This document shows, one piece after another, positions 31,889 to 50,200 of a stretch of 64,000 bases of DNA. The position numbers and the translations under genes are program-made. The DNA is from Pachypanchax playfairii (taxonomy: Eukaryota > Chordata > Actinopteri > Cyprinodontiformes > Aplocheilidae). The notes below the pieces were generated by a model that was not told where the DNA came from, did not search any database, and saw only the letters and a program-made list of their open reading frames with translations. Position 1 is the stretch's first letter; each line of letters begins with the position of its first letter. The stretch is taken from contig SSNP01000029.1 of NCBI GenBank assembly GCA_006937955.1, positions 4,830,336 through 4,894,335 on the forward strand, written 5' to 3'.

Positions 31889-31914
31889 GTGGGGAGGGCA
31901 TGTGGAGAGAGAGG

Positions 31915-31922
31915 TATAAAAA
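31915..31922 (+). promoter_or_regulatory. TATA box of ankrd63
   Basis: TATAAAAA, about 125 bases before the ankrd63 ATG. A start about 30 bases downstream would give a 5' UTR of roughly 100 bases, suitable for an intronless gene. Confidence 0.7.
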
Positions 31923-32045
31923 CACTGGCAGCTCCTTTCTGAGTCTTACTCTGTGGTAAATGCGCTCTCTGTCCTCACACAGAGACTCTGAAAACTTCTT
32001 TCTCTCCCTATTTGTAGGCTCAACTCCACAAGTAGGTGTTTTAAA

Positions 32046-33656
32046 ATGATGCGGCCAAAAGACCTGCGCCAGGGCTCTGGTACCAAAACCTTCCTAGATG
32101 CAATGCATGGAGGTAAAGTCCACCTTGCACGCTTTATCCTGGATGCTTTGGATGGGCGCATCATCAACTCCAAAACAGAAAACAGCCGCACCCCACTCAT
32201 GTATGCCGTCTGCCTTCAAGACTCCGGGACCAGGACCAAGTTCACCCGTCTGCTGCTAGAGAAGGGGGCAGATGTCAACTGCCAGGATGAGGATGGCCGC
32301 ACAGCCCTGAGCCACGCCTGTGAAGCGGGTCATTTGGATGTGGTCAAACTTCTGGTGCAGTTCAATGCTGACCCAGATGTCTCTGATGCCTGGGGCAATA
32401 GCGCTTTAATGTATGCTGCCTTTTCTGGACACAGCCAGGTTCTGGAGTTCCTGGTGAGAGCTTTTAAAAGACTTGGACTAAGGTTGGACCGGACGAATAA
32501 TGCTGGTCACTCAGCTATAGAGATCTCCAACTTTTTTGGGCACAAACAGTGTGTCCAGATTTTGAACTATCCTTGCAGGAGGGTTTCTGGCAAAGATGAT
32601 CCACTTGTTGATGCAGCCACCTCTGCTGAAGGGGAGAGCCGTCTGCCCAATAGGCTACCGAGGCACATTCTGGAAAGATTTTCCAGGCAGCCAACCAGTG
32701 ATGAACAACTGCCAGATGTATTTCAGAAACAGATGAAAACTGGAGACAGCAGTGGACTGTGGAACCAATTTGGATGTCCCAAAAGCCAGTCTCAAGAGGA
32801 TAATCATCACCACAGCTGGGCTCTGCCTCCTCAGATAGAGAAAAGCCAAAATGAGGAGGACCACAACATTCTCTTCACGGCCAAACAAATGCAAAACTGC
32901 CAACTCAGAGAGCTCAAGGGGTCGAAAATAATGAACTCTTTTCCTGATCCAAGCCAGAAAGATGTCAGTCAAAACACTCGACTTCCAGAGCAAAAACCAG
33001 AGAGTTTCCCTCTCTGGGGAAAGGCAAAGTCATTTAACCTGGACCTTGTGAGCAGCAGAAAGCAGTCCTATCAGGGTGATATGCGTGACATGAACCTGTC
33101 AGCCAGCAAATTAAAGAGAGCCTCACTGCAGGATGAGCGATGCCTGATAGACAAGATGGAATGTCAAGGGAGCACTAGGGGCCTGACAAATGATGGTAAC
33201 AAAATTGTTTCAGTGCCAAAACCTCTTCTGAACAGCAAGGGGCAGACTGTAAAAGCACTCCAGGAGAATGTCAAGTCACAGAATGAAGAGGCTAATGACA
33301 TGGCTCAATTGAGCCGTAGAGAGTCACAGAAGAGGGGAAGCCTTGGCTCAACTTCCAGACACAACAAACTACTTTTTGGCAGGGGAGAGATGGAGTCAGA
33401 GAAGATTCCCAGCCGCACCCCGGGGTTCATGGGCCTCGGGACCAGACTACTGCGTCGATTCACAGCTCCAGAGTTTATGAGAATGGTGATTGACTGTTCC
33501 TCTGGATCCTCGAACGGAAGGGGTCGGATATCCCGTTCCGAAACCTTCCCTTTTTCACACTCACACCAGCAGGTCAACAGTCAGCTGAGTGTTGACAGTA
33601 TCAGTGCTGTAAAGTGTGAGTTTGAAAGCTACTCATCTCAGTCTAATTTTGATTAG
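32046..33656 (+). CDS. ankrd63: Ankyrin repeat domain-containing protein 63
   Basis: Intronless frame of 536 codons. The N-terminus (MMRPKDL, GTKTFLDAM, GKVHLARFILDALD) matches vertebrate ANKRD63, which is related to the ANKRD34 family. About five ankyrin units follow at residues 12-43, 47-80, 84-113, 117-147 and 153-174, with typical GRTALSHACEAGHLDVVKLL and GNSALMYAAFSGH cores. Residues about 180-536 are polar and probably disordered, except a short motif near the C-terminus (LLRRFTAPEF) that corresponds to the RR-x-TAPD motif of the family. It is longer than I recall for human ANKRD63 (about 380 residues). Molecular function is not established; a scaffold role is likely. Met1 and Met2 are adjacent and equally usable. 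It sits between plcb2 and pak6 as in human. Confidence 0.93.
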   Translation: MMRPKDLRQGSGTKTFLDAMHGGKVHLARFILDALDGRIINSKTENSRTPLMYAVCLQDSGTRTKFTRLLLEKGADVNCQDEDGRTALSHACEAGHLDVVKLLVQFNADPDVSDAWGNSALMYAAFSGHSQVLEFLVRAFKRLGLRLDRTNNAGHSAIEISNFFGHKQCVQILNYPCRRVSGKDDPLVDAATSAEGESRLPNRLPRHILERFSRQPTSDEQLPDVFQKQMKTGDSSGLWNQFGCPKSQSQEDNHHHSWALPPQIEKSQNEEDHNILFTAKQMQNCQLRELKGSKIMNSFPDPSQKDVSQNTRLPEQKPESFPLWGKAKSFNLDLVSSRKQSYQGDMRDMNLSASKLKRASLQDERCLIDKMECQGSTRGLTNDGNKIVSVPKPLLNSKGQTVKALQENVKSQNEEANDMAQLSRRESQKRGSLGSTSRHNKLLFGRGEMESEKIPSRTPGFMGLGTRLLRRFTAPEFMRMVIDCSSGSSNGRGRISRSETFPFSHSHQQVNSQLSVDSISAVKCEFESYSSQSNFD

Positions 33657-33761
33657 ACGGGCAATGCCCAATAACAGAAACGGCTGATTGCGTTTTATTT
33701 CTCTGCATTTGGAATTCTGAAACAGCAGCTAATTCCTCTGGCCTACATATGTACTAAAAAA

Positions 33762-34063
33762 AATAAAACTCTTCTGCTTTTATTGTTGTTTGATTTTGCA
33801 ATGTTTATAAAAAATACAAAAGTTTAATGCTAATTGCTTATTTGCATAAAGCTACATACAGTTTTGTTACAGATTATTTCAAATGATCTATTTAATAACA
33901 GATATAAAACTGTAATATATGATTTTTTTCACATAAAATGTTTGTGATATGGACTAAATGTTTTTATCAGTGCTTCTGTGTTTTTAAGAAAAAATGTATT
34001 TTGCTCAGATTTATTCAGTGACTGTGCAACCATGCTGAAAGCCTAATAAATAAACACAATAAA
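33762..34063 (+). terminator. ankrd63 polyadenylation signals
   Basis: AATAAA occurs at 33762-33767, 34045-34050 and 34058-34063, about 105 to 400 bases after the stop codon. The clustered pair near 34050 is a good candidate for the main 3' end. Confidence 0.6.
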
Positions 34064-34069
34064 ACACTA

Positions 34070-35227
34070 TCCTATTTACCTTCTGGTTGTGTATATGTTT
34101 TCGAATTAGTAAAAGGAGTTAAAGATTTAGTATTTATTTATTGATTTATACAAAATTAAAACATTTAATTCTCTTTTTCATGAATGATTCACACTGGAAT
34201 AGAAATACATGAAACATGAATCCGTGTCGGATTACAAAGACCGTGTGCAAAGTGTTTTTCTACAGGTTTGTGCCCTGCAGGATTACATGCCAGGCCTGTG
34301 TGCTTTATCTAGGCAATCAAATGCAAATATAGTCACACACATCATCTTCAGGAGCAGTGCACACATCCTGTGATTTCTACTCATCAGTCACCTGACACAC
34401 ACCTGTGTCCTTTGTACACTCACAATTTTGTAAATATAATTTACTGCAGTCAGTCAGCAGGTTTAAGGACCTAAAATTCAGGGTTCTTATTTACATTATT
34501 CATTTATCTATCTATATTTTGAGTTCATATTTAACTATGAAACCTTATTTTTGGAACTTCACATCATACAAACAACTCACAACAACTTTTAGAAATAAAG
34601 AATAAATATAAAATAGAAGAACATGGTACTGGTGATTTTTCCAGTAGTCCAGTAGTAGCAGCTGGGCTTTTATATGCCCATTTATTATGTTAATAAAGGG
34701 GAATTGTCTTTCACATCCCAGTACGTATTCAAGCATCAGGCCAGGTGTGCCTCCATTTGGCCATGCAAAGAATGTGTATAAATGGGTCCAATTTCCACAA
34801 CAGAGTGGGTGCAGAGGTAATTTTATCCTGTCACAATGAGCTACTGGGTTTTAAGCCTTAACATAAGCTTAATAAGCTAGCAATAATGCCCACTGAGAAC
34901 AATATAAGGGATCATTAAAAGGTTGTGGATTTTGGAAGGTTGTGCTGTGTTGATTCCCACAAAATATTAGAGAAAGCCAATTTTCATTCTGATCAAACTG
35001 AGCTGAGAGGTGAGGACTTGCATGCTGCCTTTAACTCTTAAAGTGCTTCTTGCATGCCGGAGACCACTTCGTGTCTGTCAGCCAAGCTTGCCACCATCAC
35101 ATTGGCAGCAGAGAGCTGCCTGGTTCTGCTTCTCTAAAGCTAATAGCCCAGTAGCTTTGGGGCTAAGAGAGCTTGAACCCAGTTGCCTGAACTGGGCCGA
35201 CTGTTGAGGACTGTGAGCCCCAGTGGG
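34070..35227. other. ankrd63/pak6 convergent spacer, pak6 3' UTR
   Basis: Space between two genes that face each other. The pak6 3' UTR should occupy the right part; a reverse-strand AATAAA lies at 34681-34686. An open frame at 35010-35207 on the plus strand has no family similarity and lies in this UTR. Confidence 0.5.
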
Positions 35228-41163
<5,936 letters not shown>

Positions 41164-42590
41164 TCTCAGGCCCAATGGGGCAACAGCCTGCCTGCTTCAG
41201 AATATTCCTGTAGAGAGAGAGATGATCAGCTTTTAAGAACTTGTACATAATAATTTGAACATCATGTGGTTAAAAACTGTAATTTTGTCCTTTGAATAAT
41301 CAAATTTATGGTTAAAAACATTTTACAAGTCACTAGCCACTCTCCACCATTCTCATCTCCCAGGTGTATTCAAATAAAATCTTCAAACAGATATATCCAC
41401 GTGGAAAAAAAACTTAAAATGCCTCTTCTTAAAGCTGCTGTGTGTCTAGGATGTGAATGTCTTACATCCCAAACATGTGAATGCCCCACATTTCCTGTGC
41501 CTTAAAGGCTGTCACGAGCTTGTTCCACTGAAAACAGCTCAGAGGAGGGTGGATGGATTTGTAAGCACATGTGTAATGAAGGATATCTGGTCAATTAAGG
41601 CTTATTCATTCTCTATGCTCTTTTACAGATGAGCGCGCTGCCGGGCTGGCCAGCGCCCACAGGCTTTCAGTGCATTAGCAAGGCAATGCACATGCATGCA
41701 ATTACACACACACTATATACTGTGGCAAGCAATCCTTCAAACTCATATGAGCCTTTCATATCTTATCCTAATTAGTAGCTTGTGTACCCTTTGATTGCGG
41801 GAAGGGCGACCAGTTAATCTTTGGATGCATTTGCTGAGCCACTAACTCAGATTTACTGTATGATCAGCTCGACTTTTCATTCACTTGGAGGACAATAATT
41901 AAATGCATTATATCTCATTTTCTAAGCTGTGCAGCTGTACTGGGAGATAATCATTCACTCTGAAGTCTTATGATTAATGTTAATACTGTTTTGTATGACG
42001 TCCTGAAAACCTCTTCTGTTACCAACACAGTTTCTGTTGCACCCCGTAAGTTGGAGGTCATCTTTGTTCAGACAAGATCTTTGTTAGTTTTGTAAATCTG
42101 AAAATCATTTACAAAAAAACTCATCTACGTGTACACTACAGCTTTACAAAATGAAACTTCACACCTTGAGTTCAGTTCTTAAAAATAAAAGACAATTCTT
42201 CTTTTCTCGCATCAGTAATATGAACAACAACAATGCAGTCGCCGTGTTCAGTACTGATGACAGATTAACAAATCCTGTTGTGCCAAAAGCCTCAGAATTT
42301 TTATTCATCAAAACCTACAGTGACAGGAAAAACTCTAAATGAGCCATTAAAGTTTGTGGCACAGCTACTGTAAACAGGCTTTTACTTTGTCAGTAGAAGT
42401 TTAATTTAAATCTACTAAGAATGTTTGACCCAGTAACTCAATCAGATTTAAATCATTCAAAGACAATATGCTTTTAGATCTTTTTTATATCATTTGTTTG
42501 AGACAAATTCCTAACAAATTGGCAGATCTACGTCTCTTGTTCCTTTAAATCAGCTTTGTTGATGTTTTTGATTTAAAGTTAAGATGTTTA

Positions 42591-42735
42591 GGCGCCGGGC
42601 AGCATGGTGAAGTAATGATTACATCTGTGATTATCAGCTGTGCAGGCCTTTATGTGAGGAGTTTCATGTTCTCCTTTGTGTGTCTGAAGGTTTTCTCCAG
42701 GATTTTTGGAGTGAAGTATGTTTTGGAGAGAAAAT
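42591..42735 (+). repeat. Diverged copy of an abundant teleost interspersed repeat
   Basis: The sequence follows, with many changes, the fish repeat that starts with a 'ggcggcacggtgg' type head and continues through 'gtggagtttgcatgttctcc' and 'gggttttctccgg'. Here it reads 'gtgaggagtttcatgttctcc' and 'ggttttctccagg'. Recognised from memory; the family name and exact ends are uncertain. Confidence 0.55.
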
Positions 42736-43023
42736 TCTGACAAACTGCAGCCATTTCCATGTGGATTCATAAAAGGTTTACAAGCTAAAAAGTAAGAAAG
42801 GTGTTTTTTTTATTTCTCAGACATACTCCCATACATACAGAGTGAAATGATGGGAACTAAGAAAATGAGTTTTGCAGACCTCTCTGACCCTGCAGGTGAT
42901 CACGCCATCTTCACTCCCATCCCTGAAAACAGCATGGCTCTAATCAGTATCAACAATGCCTGCCAGGAGATGTACTGGTGACTAACCCATGCCCCTTGTC
43001 CTGCAGCATCAATGGGGGCAGCA

Positions 43024-43066
43024 GGGGGGGGGGGGGGGNNNNNNNNNNGGGGGGGGGGGGGGGGGG
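43024..43066. other. Poly-G tract containing an assembly gap
   Basis: G homopolymer of 15 bases, ten N at 43039-43048, then 18 more G. The true length of the tract or gap is unknown. Confidence 0.97.
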
Positions 43067-46000
43067 CAGCTTATCAGTCACATAAGCTTCAATCCAGGAA
43101 AGGAGTCAGGATGCAAAGACTGGGGTTGGAAGGGGCATTGCTTAGAGGGATGTGTCACTCTCTGAGGATAATTCAATCACAAGGCTAATTTGCTAAGTGT
43201 TGCATAAACGTATCACTCTGTGCTCTCCCTATGCACACAATGTGATGCTGGGAAAGACCTTAATTCTATCTGACAGGGACATTATGGTGTGAGAAGAGAG
43301 GAGTTGTGGTCGAGATTACAGGCAGACCTGGAAGTATCGGAAAGACAGGAATCCATTTTCCTTCCCACAAACACAGAAAGGCTTTTAACAACCAGTGGAA
43401 GATTATTATCTGTGAGATTTTCTCTGCTAAACATGAAGACATCAACTTAGATAGCTGCTCGATGTGCAGATATTGGCACCGACTGAACAAATGTTTACAC
43501 ATTTACTTTCATGAATTCCTTTAAAAACAGATCAATCATTATTTACTCATGAGTAAAATGCAATCAATAATAGGATGAGGACAGCACAAATAAACAGGCT
43601 ATGGTTCTACACAAAAGAGAACAGTATCATAAGAGTATTTATTAAATTTTTTAGACTGATGTTCCACTCCCAGGACTCTTGTAATACAAAGTGAGGCATT
43701 GGGAATAAGTAGAAAGATGCGTGCATTTATATTCTGGGCAAACTGAACTCAGAAGTTGAAGCTTGTATTGATTTAAAAGGTTTAATCACATGCAGTTGAC
43801 CCTAATATGACCTCTTACACCCTGCAAAGCTTATGACTGTTTTGATAACAATATCCTATTGATTTCTAAGATGAAGCATCTGCACAGAGGCAAACGTACA
43901 CAGTGCATGTTCTCGCTTTCTTGTCACATCTCTCAAAACTGCTGGGACTTGACCCTATGCCTCAGTGTCTTGTCTTGAATCTATCAAAGTGCTGGGGCAA
44001 AACTCAGCCAGCTGCTGTCAGAAATATGAAGCGGTGGAGAGGATGAGGTCATCCGAAAAATTCTGCACATTAGTATATTTTCATTTCTATAACTTTGTGC
44101 TGGAGTGAAAATTCAAATACATCCAAAAACCTGAAATCAAAGCTCTAAGATCCTTCCTCTAAAAGATTTCACATGCACGAAAACAGTAAATAATTATTTG
44201 GTGTAAACCTTTAAAAGGATGATAAAGCATGAAAATTGAAGAGGGAGGGGGGGGGGGATCATCTAATCCCATCCAGAATCCCAAGGGTCAAATATCCAAT
44301 CACAACCTTACCCTGCAATGGATGGAGCGTCTTCACCTGGCAGAGCAGCTGGCTCCTCATGCCATGCAGAAATGAAACCAAGCAATCCATATGTTTCCCA
44401 CAAACAACATGACAGAAGAGGAGTGGGCATACTCGCCTTCCTCTCATGTTCAAATCACCCCGAGCAGGAGTTGTAGCTGAGTGGGAGGGGATTGAGAGAA
44501 AAGGGAGATATTGGATTTGCTCGATGTTAGCGCTCCCAGCTCAGTTGAATGATTTTCTCCCCCTCATTTGCCCTAATTTTTTGCTTCTTTTTTCTTGCTG
44601 GCACGTATGTAGAAACAGAGTGAACATGCAGGTGACTGTGCATGCAGGATTAGTATTTTGTTCCGTCTTTTACTGATCTAATTTTAGTACACATCCTCTC
44701 CCCTCCTCCTCTCCAGCACCAGACACGTGTTTATTTTGTACAGGATTCATGTCAAATAGTGAGATGAGGATGAGAGACGGTGGAGATGAAGTAATCCTCT
44801 TTTTGTTTTTTTAAATGCATGCATAAGACTAATCCCACTATCGTGACTCACATGGGGGGGGGGTTACATCTACAGTATTTCGTAATGACATAGATAGCAT
44901 CAAGTTTTTAAGTGCTGTTTTTTGGATTGTGTGATGTAGCGGCAGCTCTTCTATCAGTTTCATTACAATGACCGTTTTGCCCTTTGAGTGTAATGAGACT
45001 GCCTCTCAAGGGAGACACAAGTGAGGTCTCCAGTGGTCATCTCTTTCTTGAACTCTGTGCCTCACACAGATGCACAAACGCACAAGAACTATGTGAGGGC
45101 ATAAAAAAATGTACGAGGAGCTGACTGGACAGAAGAATGGCCCTGTTTATGATTTACGTCTCATTTCTCTTTGAAGTCACCTCTAGGGACATGCAATGAC
45201 TACAAATGGACAACAGATGATACGTATGTGATGTAATAAACTGCACTCAACAACATGAACTAACATGCTGTCGTCATGCATATTTTATGTTGGTATACAT
45301 GTCATGCGTTGCTAAGTGCTGAATGTTGGAGAAGTGCATGTATTCTCTAAATGTAAAAATCACCTGTTTTACAAATCTGGCTGCAGTTGTTAGTAGAGTT
45401 TTATGTTTAAAGCTGACTAGTTCCTCTGGGGAATGTCTGTGGTAAGAGTTCCACTCGAGGGTAAGAACACAAAACAAAGCCTACCTAAATGCATGTAAAA
45501 TGAATAAGATGAAATGGTTTTACATCTGGTTTAAAAGCAGGAATACTTTCATTGATGCTAGTTGCAAAATTCAAACATAAATCTAGTGATACTGCCACGG
45601 AAAAAATACTTTATTTATGTTCTGTAATATTATCTCTGTTTACACAGGGATAACCTGCGTCTAAACAGAAAACTCACTGATGTTGACATATTGAAGGGAA
45701 TTGAAAGTGTCATAACTGGCAACAATGCATTGCATGAGGGCTTTTGCTCAGACTTTCAGATGAACTCTTTTTGAACAGATTTTTTGCAATTCTGAGAAGA
45801 TAAACTCCTAAAAAGTTTGTTATCTTTTCAAGTTTAGACTGAGCAGAAGAAGACACAAGGATGAAAACAGCATAGCAAAATACTATGTCTCTGTTCGACA
45901 ATGTGGGCTGTCATTTCTTTAAACGTCTGCACAGGAGTAAACAAGTCTTGTGTTAATACTGACCTGAGGTGTAAGAGTGAAATGACAGAAAATAGTCTGT

Positions 46001-46299
46001 ACACCTATTTATATTGTCAGAACAAAAGATAAGCTGAACAAATAAAGCTGATGCAGTTTAAAGCTGTCACTGAAAATTAATGTTTACATGTGTTTTTTTT
46101 TTTTTTGCTTTTCAGATGGTGGCACAGTGTTCTTTGGATATATCCCTTTTTCTTCATCAGCTTCTCTGCAATAAACAGGCCCCAGTTAAGAGGATTTCAG
46201 GGCAACAGTGTTATCAACAAAGTGCATACATCATTCTGTCATCTGATATAACGGATTGATTCTCCTAGATGAGAATATGGACAAGAAAAGTAGCTTGTT

Positions 46300-47258
46300 C
46301 AGGGGTGCACATAAGTGGTCCGCAGATCTGCACACACTGTCAAAATATAAAATCCGCACCAGATGAAAAGTTGCAACACGCGTTTGCGTACTTAACATTG
46401 GTTTGGCTGTGCTGCGTGAATTTTTAGGTTAATCAGAGGCGGTTCATTGTCAAATAAATGAAGAATCCAGTGGACTTCTTTTGTTTGACTGATATGTTTC
46501 TCAGCCAGAGCGCTGAAGTTCCAGCTGATCAGCTGATGCTGCGTCTCTCTCTGTCTCTGTGTATCAGTTTGTCAGTGTGACGGATTTTCAGTCAGTCAGA
46601 TCAGTGCAGCTGACTGCAGGATTCTGCATCGCGTCAAAACTGAAAAAATTCACTGAATAAGACAAATAGACCATCGTGGCACAGACGTGTATAACTACCT
46701 TTTTGTGCTATAAAATACAGAAAACCACCTGTTTTAATCAACAGTATCAGCGTATTTGTCTGTGATCCGCGCCATTTTGAATGCGCGCAAAGCACTATGG
46801 AATATGCAGTCAATGCCCCATAACTGTCCAGTGTATCTTTTTATCTGACTGCATCACATTACAAACATCCTCATCATTTCAAAACCAAAAACAGTTACAG
46901 TAAATGACAGAAGCTCCAACAGCTGACTAATAAATTTCAACACCAAACTGTTAAATGTAGATTAAAGTGAACAATCAAACCTGTAAACAATCCAACCTGA
47001 ACTCTGAAGGTTTTTTTTTACCAGTATTTTTATATTTTACTGGTTTCTCTTGATTTTTTCAACAATTAAAGGATTTTTATTGAAACAAATATAGAGCCAG
47101 GTAAAGTAAACAGACTGAATTTGAAGCTTGATGAAACCAAAAACAAAGCAGAGGAGCTCGGAAGAGACACAGCGAGACACATTTAAAAATGTGAGGACCA
47201 AGCAACAACCCTAGGTTCTCTTCTGAGAACCAGGCCAGAAATATTATGTGCACCCCTG
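46300..47258. mobile_element. hAT-type DNA transposon, 959 bp, intact ends
   Basis: The left end CAGGGGTGCACATAA is repeated exactly, inverted, at the right end (15 bases). An exact 8-bp target duplication AGCTTGTT flanks it at 46292-46299 and 47259-47266. There is no transposase-sized frame, so it is non-autonomous and would rely on a hAT transposase elsewhere. A CpG-containing segment near 46760-46790 is GC-richer than the rest. Confidence 0.93.
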
Positions 47259-47266
47259 AGCTTGTT

Positions 47267-50200
47267 CTTTCATGGTGTAGACATAAAAATGGCCACTAAA
47301 AGCTGCAGCTTCTATCTTCCTCAAACAGCTTTACATGATGCTGTTGTAGAAGCAAGACTTTGAGCATTCAGGTGTTTTTATTTGATGCTTGCTGACAAAT
47401 TATTAGAAACGTTCACTGTTAAAATTCACATGTGACGGGCCTGTCCATGCAGAGGAACAGAAGGGTATGAAAATGGAGCACCGACAAACACTTTGTTTAA
47501 TTAAAGATCTTCTTGGCTCTCTCAAGTACTTTGTACGGTTTGACGCTGTGTTGATGGAAATGTATGATCAATCTGAACCAATAGTGCGAGCCCAACTCTT
47601 CTCTCTTGGGTCTAATTTATTGATGTGCTGGGACTTTGTGCAAGCTTTACTGTACATGCATCAGACTTTGAAAGCTTTGATTTATCTCTTTTTTTTTAGC
47701 TCAATCTTTAGTGCATGTCTTTAAGGAAAATACACAGAAAATCCTTCATAGTATCAATATGTACTAACTCCCCTGCCCCTCTCTGTCACCCAGCATGAAT
47801 TCTGTTTCAGTCCAGAAAGGAGCAAATGAAATCAAAATTGAAAAGAAAAAAAACAGCCCAAAAAGAATCACAGGATGTTTGAGAGTACACATCAGCCTCA
47901 GTGAAGCCCAGCTGTGTGTGAGAGTCTTTGTAAGTGCAACAGGCCTCCTCTACCCTTTCCCTTCTCCTCCTTCCTGCATATCAATGAGTCACCTGAGACA
48001 CAAGCACACAGCTTTTACTTAAAGTTTCATCATCAGCAGACATGACAAAATTATCTGACTGTAGTTCATTTTAACTGCTACTGAATATATAATTCTGTTT
48101 TGCTCTGCTGCAGAGAAAATCCCATTTGATGTCTTTGGGACGGTGCATGCACAAATAAGACAAATACTCTTTATTATTCAAACAGATTCAAACTACTGGT
48201 TGTGATTCTGTCAGACAGAACGAATGGACCATGGATCTGAGAGCTCTGGATTTAAACTAAAATCCATATACTTCCTTAAATCACCTTAGCCTTAGATTGA
48301 TTTTTACTCAACACTTAGCATCTGATAAAGACACTAATAAAGAGACTTTGCAAACCTGCTTTCTGCAGTACAGAGCAAATACATTTTATTCTTGACAGCT
48401 CAAATCCAAATTCAAACAGAACCTAGTTCAAACATTGCCTCCCCAAATTTTGCAAGCTCTTGCACAACAGGTTTTGTTGCTGTTACTGTCAGCTTCCTAC
48501 ATTTTGCTCCAATTTTCCCACACCATCCTCTGACAAAAGTAACATGGAGCTGAAACTTAAAGCCTTGAGTGCTGGAATGTCAATAAACGCTTACCTGAAA
48601 ACTCAGCAGACACAAAACACGTACAGAGTATCAAGACAGCAAGTGTGTGTCCACTGTGACTATAGCAGTTGCAGAATTTGTATTTGTATTTTTCCCAAGG
48701 CAGACAACAGTTTAGACAGTGTTGCATCCTTGAATTCGAGGTTGAGAACTGAAGTAGTAGATGAAAGAAGATGTTGGGATTTTAGAGAAGGGTGAGCAGA
48801 AAGTGATAGATGCGTTCCATCACTGAATACATCCAACAACATGCTCAGTTGTCCCCTTTTCTCTCCTTTTCCTCCTCATCTGCACCTGCCTGTGCTGCAT
48901 TCCACTCACAGCCTCTCCATCTCCTTCTTCCTCCACCACGGCTGATGCCAAACGATGCCATACTTGCTCTTTATCAATGACGTTACCCCCTTTTTACCAC
49001 TTCCCTCCCCCCTCCCTCTTTCCAGCTTCTCCCCACTCTCCTCATTACAAAGAGAGTAACCAGGACTCTAGAGGGATAAATCATTTTTAGTGGTTTTAAA
49101 AAATAAATCAGTCTTTCTTTCTTACCTTACTGTCCAATGAGGAGGAGAGCCTCTCTCCTCTACGAAGGATTGGAAACAAGAGTGTGCACATACACCCTCA
49201 GGTACACAATTATACACTGCTCCCTCACATTCACACTCATACACACACACACAGCAGATACATCGCTCTGTCTTAGCGACGAGGAGGGCTGGCTCTCAAG
49301 CAAGAGCACACTGCAGGCTGCTGCTTGCCTGGGAAAGCCTGATGCGTTCCTCCCTCCAGGCAGAAGCACACGCTGCCATCTCAAAGGCTCTTTGTTGGGG
49401 CTGATTCATCCCCGTCTCTGTGGCTGAGTGCTGCGCCATGTACCGGTGCCTGCTCCCAGGGAAGCAGCACAAAGGAAGGACAAAGCCATGAAAGGAAAGG
49501 CAGCATCCAGGAGGAGAGAATATGACGGCCCCATATAGCTCCTTCCATCCATCCCCCCCTCTATCTCTTCCTCTCAAGCTTGCTGTCTTTCCACACAAAC
49601 ACACACACATCCTCCCACCTCCCTTTCCCTCTCTCTTTATCACTTCCCTCCTTCTCTGCCTCCTCCTACTCCCTCATTGGTTTAAAAAAGAACTGATAGC
49701 TGTGTGTGTTTGTGTAAGTTAGTGTGTGAGTGTGTGTGTGTGTTTGTAAGCTGGTTTCTGGTGACAGTAAGGAAAGAAGAGCTCCTACACCTCATCACCT
49801 GGGATACCTTTCATCCATCTCCCCACCCTCCTTTACATGAGTGACACAGGAACACTTCGGGTGCTGCTGTCATGCATTATCCATGAAATGACAGGGTCAG
49901 GGATGGCAGATGGCAAGAGGGGCTGCCGTATTTGGGTGAAAGCTAGTGGTGATGGGACAACAACCCTCCTATAATTAAAGCAACTTTTGAATCTACTGTC
50001 ACTCAAAAGTCCTTACGGATGAACTACAAAGTAAAACCACAACCTTAATCTAATTGGACATTCCATTTTCTTTCCAACACAATTGCTCCCTGAATAATTT
50101 ATACAGCTGCAAGGACGAGACTCAAAGCAGAGAAATGTATTGGGGTCAAGTCACAAAGAAACTGCCTGAAAGAATAAACTTGATTTTAGGCCATTCGCTT

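Larger units (their letters stand above)
41208..46291. other. pak6 leader-intron region, no coding sequence seen
   Basis: Upstream of the first pak6 coding exon, which begins at a splice acceptor, so one or more non-coding pak6 exons and the promoter should lie to the right. No BUB1B kinase-like exon was found on the minus strand here. Small G runs occur near 44248-44258 and 44855. Confidence 0.45.

Noticed and set aside
48460..48795. 111-codon plus-strand open frame
   Set aside because: No recognisable domain, cysteine-rich random-like composition, no splice or promoter context.
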